Origin: Gammaproteobacteria bacterium
Lineage (GTDB): Bacteria; Pseudomonadota; Gammaproteobacteria; SZUA-229
DNA length: 24,601 nt
Assembly: GCA_026197015.1 (NCBI GenBank)
Contig: JAPHRB010000170.1
Location: 1-24,601, forward strand
Reading direction: 5' to 3'
Shown: positions 22,463 to 24,601 of the stretch, one piece after another
Layout: each line of letters begins with the position of its first letter
Position numbering within the stretch: position 1 is the stretch's first letter
Made by a program: the position numbers and the translations under genes
Notes under the pieces: model-generated
What the model was told of the DNA's origin: nothing
Databases searched by the model: none
What the model saw: only the letters and a program-made list of their open reading frames with translations

Positions 22463-23128
22463 TTAAGACTCTTTATTTTGTTTTTGACGTAGACCTTGTT
22501 CAACGGCTATTACAGCAGCTTCAACTCTAGAGTGAACTTCTAACTTACGAAGAATGGCTTTAACATGAAGTTTTACAGTACCGTCAGAAATACCTAAATT
22601 CCGAGCTATAACTTTATTGCTTTGACCATCCGCAAGTAGGCATAAAATTTCAAGTTCACGCGGAGTGAGTGCAGAGAAGGGCGTTTCTTTCTTTTTTACT
22701 TCTATGGGGTCACCCTGAACCATTTTAGCCAGTACATCAGTTAAGCCGTGAGCAACGACACTTTTACCTTTTTCTATATCACGTAAAGCACTCACAAGTT
22801 CGTCTGGTTCCATATCTTTTAAAAGATAACCCTGTGCGCCATTTCTCAGCGCTTCAACTAAATCCTGTTCTTCATTGCTGGTAGTCAGCATGACTATAGG
22901 TATTTCAACTTTTTGTTCTTTTGCTTTTTGTAATACTTCAAGCCCGCTCATGTCTGGCATGCGTAGATCTAGTAATACAATATCTGGCTTATGTTCATCT
23001 ATTAACAGAAGGCCTTTAGAACCTTCTGCCACCGCATCGACAACTTCAATGCCTCGTTGTTCAAGTAAGCCCTGTAAGCCAACTCGAAATAGTGCATGAT
23101 CGTCTATTATTAATACGCGCATACTCAA
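22463..23128 (-). CDS. narL: NarL/FixJ-family response regulator
   Basis: DNA-binding regulator with an N-terminal receiver (acidic pair Asp9-Asp10, phosphorylated Asp54 in LLDLRMPDMSG, Lys104 in YLLKD) and a C-terminal LuxR-type helix-turn-helix (ALTPRELEILCLLADGQSNK ... VHSRVEAAV, about 152-207). Length 221 matches NarL/NarP. The start at TTG 23128 was chosen because GGAG lies 8 bases upstream and it overlaps the kinase stop (TTGA); ATG 23122, two codons later, is the alternative. Co-transcribed with the NarX-like kinase. The NarL name rests on architecture and on the nap operon in the same region, so the exact signal is inferred. Confidence 0.85.
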   Translation of the reverse strand: MSMRVLIIDDHALFRVGLQGLLEQRGIEVVDAVAEGSKGLLLIDEHKPDIVLLDLRMPDMSGLEVLQKAKEQKVEIPIVMLTTSNEEQDLVEALRNGAQGYLLKDMEPDELVSALRDIEKGKSVVAHGLTDVLAKMVQGDPIEVKKKETPFSALTPRELEILCLLADGQSNKVIARNLGISDGTVKLHVKAILRKLEVHSRVEAAVIAVEQGLRQKQNKES

Positions 23129-24540
23129 GAGCTTATCTCCGATAGTCTTTGTAAGGGGTCATGGTCAGTATCACTACTGTAGGTAAAATTAAGCTCAATA
23201 CGTGTACCTTCATCAGGTTCACTTTCAACGCGTAATTCACCACCAAGGTAATTGGCTCGTTCACTCATTATACTTAAACCTACGTGTTTTCCAGGGTGAT
23301 CGTTTTCTTTAGGAATTTCAAAACCACGGCCGTCATTTTCAATTAAAATATTATGATGTCCAAACTCATCACAGCGAAACATAAGACGCACATTTTTTGC
23401 GTTGCTGTGTTTGCGAATATTATTCATGGCTTCTTGAACGATACGAAAAATATGCATTTCAAGGTTGGGAGGCAGGTCTGAATCGTCCCATTCTTTTTGT
23501 AATAATATATGTGTGCCCGAGTCTTTTCTCATGCGCGAAATTAATTTTTCTACCGCAGGAATTAAACCCTGTTTATCTATTGGTGTTCTACAATGGGCGA
23601 TCAGTTCTCGTAAATCTGAATAGGCTTCGTCTAAACTATTTTCAACTTGCTCAATACCCCGTATTGATTGAAATTCTGCGGTTGGCTGCAAAGTTTCATC
23701 GAGTACACGAACCTGAAATCGAAGGCTTGCTAATGTTTGAGCCAGTGAGTCATGTAATTCATTTGCAATTAAACTACGTTCCTGCATGATGATCATGCGA
23801 CGTGATTCCTGATCCTGTTTAGCTTTTTCGATAGAGTTACAAAGTTGAACTGCCAGTGTAGAGAGTAGTTCATATAAATCATTTTGATTATAAAGTGGTA
23901 ACTGATTTAATTTAATTCGAATAACACCTAATGTACGATTGTTATTATGTAACGGCAGATAAAAAGATTTGAAATCATCAGATACATCACATAGTAGAAT
24001 CTCAGCAAGTCGAGTGATATGCTCATTGTCATGTATGATGGAGTTATTGCATAAAGTATCTGCAAGCTCTTTAGTGATTTTAATGCGTTTTTGTTGAGAT
24101 ACTATTTTGGGGTCAATTCCAGAGCCGGTAATATATTCAAGCCAGTTGTTTTCGGTTATTAACCAGACTGATACATTTTGTGCCTGTAGCTCTTCATAGG
24201 TTTTTTTACAAAAGAGATTCAGAAGCTCTTTTAATTCACGACCGGCATTTACAGTGCTGGTGATATTGTAAAGTATTTGTTGTGCACGATACTGTTGTAG
24301 ACTATTGATGGCCTGTTTTTTCTGATTACTAAAGGCTATATAAGATATTACGATGAAAATAGAAATTATCAGTATTATTTGTAGAATTAATGCGAAAGTT
24401 TTATTGGTTTCAGTATTAGCTAACCAGAAGCTACTAACAACTAATAATAAGAGTAAAATAAATAATGCAAAAATACAGTTAAACAAATGTCGACTAGACA
24501 TTTGTTTAACTTCAGAATAAATACGCTCAGAGAGTGACAA
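23125..24540 (-). CDS. NarX-type sensor histidine kinase with GAF-like domain
   Basis: Membrane histidine kinase of the NarX/DegS class. It has two transmembrane segments (about 18-40 and 49-69), a GAF-like region (about 95-235), the HisKA_3 dimer/phosphorylation helix with His in LIANELHDSLAQTLASLRFQ, and a HATPase_c domain (EAMNNIRKHSNAKNVR, NDGRGF, GLSIMSERAN). Only about 8 residues lie between the two helices, so the periplasmic nitrate-binding domain of NarX/NarQ is missing; sensing may be by the GAF domain or the membrane. No good ribosome site precedes the TTG at 24540; ATG 24501 (13 codons later) is a real alternative and lies within a perfect inverted repeat. Overlaps the regulator gene. 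Confidence 0.85.
   Translation of the reverse strand: MSLSERIYSEVKQMSSRHLFNCIFALFILLLLLVVSSFWLANTETNKTFALILQIILIISIFIVISYIAFSNQKKQAINSLQQYRAQQILYNITSTVNAGRELKELLNLFCKKTYEELQAQNVSVWLITENNWLEYITGSGIDPKIVSQQKRIKITKELADTLCNNSIIHDNEHITRLAEILLCDVSDDFKSFYLPLHNNNRTLGVIRIKLNQLPLYNQNDLYELLSTLAVQLCNSIEKAKQDQESRRMIIMQERSLIANELHDSLAQTLASLRFQVRVLDETLQPTAEFQSIRGIEQVENSLDEAYSDLRELIAHCRTPIDKQGLIPAVEKLISRMRKDSGTHILLQKEWDDSDLPPNLEMHIFRIVQEAMNNIRKHSNAKNVRLMFRCDEFGHHNILIENDGRGFEIPKENDHPGKHVGLSIMSERANYLGGELRVESEPDEGTRIELNFTYSSDTDHDPLQRLSEISS
24477..24511. repeat. 15-bp perfect inverted repeat at the kinase gene start
   Basis: AGTTAAACAAATGTC (24477-24491), 5-nt spacer, GACATTTGTTTAACT (24497-24511). On the coding strand the right-hand arm contains the ATG at 24501. 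If that ATG is the true start, the hairpin would bury the start codon; as DNA it could be an operator. Such a long perfect palindrome inside or at the edge of coding sequence is unusual. Confidence 0.6.
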
Positions 24541-24546
24541 AATTAT

Positions 24547-24601
24547 TTATTCAGCTGGTTTTACGTAAGCAGGATCATTAGGGTTCATAAAAATAAACTG
24601 C
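24547..24601 (-). CDS. C-terminal end of an upstream gene (partial)
   Basis: On the minus strand the last 17 codons before a TAA at 24547-24549 read QFIFMNPNDPAYVKPAE, open to the window edge. It lies 6 bp upstream of the kinase TTG start and in the same direction, so it is probably the preceding gene of the same operon. The family cannot be told from this piece. A free-standing 13-residue leader from the internal ATG is possible but less likely. Confidence 0.45.
   Translation of the reverse strand, partial: QFIFMNPNDPAYVKPAE

Overview
The window is AT-rich bacterial chromosome (by eye) from what looks like a facultatively anaerobic gammaproteobacterium. It carries a complete System I cytochrome c maturation operon (ccmABCDEFGHI), a complete periplasmic nitrate reductase operon in E. 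coli-like order (napFDAGHBC), a sulfide:quinone oxidoreductase, a DsrC-superfamily protein, and the 3' end of a NarX/NarL-type two-component operon. SQR, a DsrC-like protein and Nap together suggest a sulfur-oxidising, nitrate-respiring organism. That lifestyle is inferred; no marker gene in the window fixes the taxon.

Layout. 1-198 (-): start of a secreted protein, cut by the window edge. 435-7978 (+): ccmA to ccmI, closed by a hairpin and T-run at 8041. 8236-8559 (+): a DsrC/TusE-family protein that lacks the usual penultimate cysteine. 8560-9756: about 1.2 kb without a gene, holding two direct copies (231 bp each, about 90% identical, 313 bp apart) of a conserved probably non-coding element, plus smaller repeats. 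9757-16113 (+): napFDAGHBC behind a perfect FNR-type box at 9666-9679. 16284-16541 (-): a small secreted-protein gene broken by one in-frame TAA. 16665-17584 (+): a 25-residue Cys-rich ORF overlapping a P-loop NTPase gene. 17790-19250 (+): MetA-type homoserine acyltransferase and a DUF2237 protein. 19464-21410 (-): SQR, and upstream of it an SlyD-type FKBP isomerase; between them is a dense TGACA/TGTCA palindrome array. 21622-21936 (+): a stand-alone S24/LexA-like domain. 21988-24601 (-): rhodanese, NarL-type regulator, NarX-type kinase and the tail of another gene, probably one operon.

How the parts fit. The Ccm machinery attaches haem to the c-type cytochromes NapB and NapC encoded next door, and NapC/NapH/NapG pass quinol electrons to NapA. 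SQR would feed sulfide electrons into the same quinone pool. The FNR-type box predicts anaerobic induction of nap, and the NarXL-like pair is a plausible additional regulator.

The intergenic spaces are unusually rich in palindromic repeats of several unrelated kinds: 1799-1909, 6610-6687, 8911-8950, 9516-9535 and 13160-13259. The least explained items are the duplicated 231-bp element, the DsrC paralogue without CysA, the 12-bp perfect palindrome upstream of SQR, the 15-bp perfect inverted repeat at the start of the kinase gene, and the stop-interrupted secreted-protein gene.
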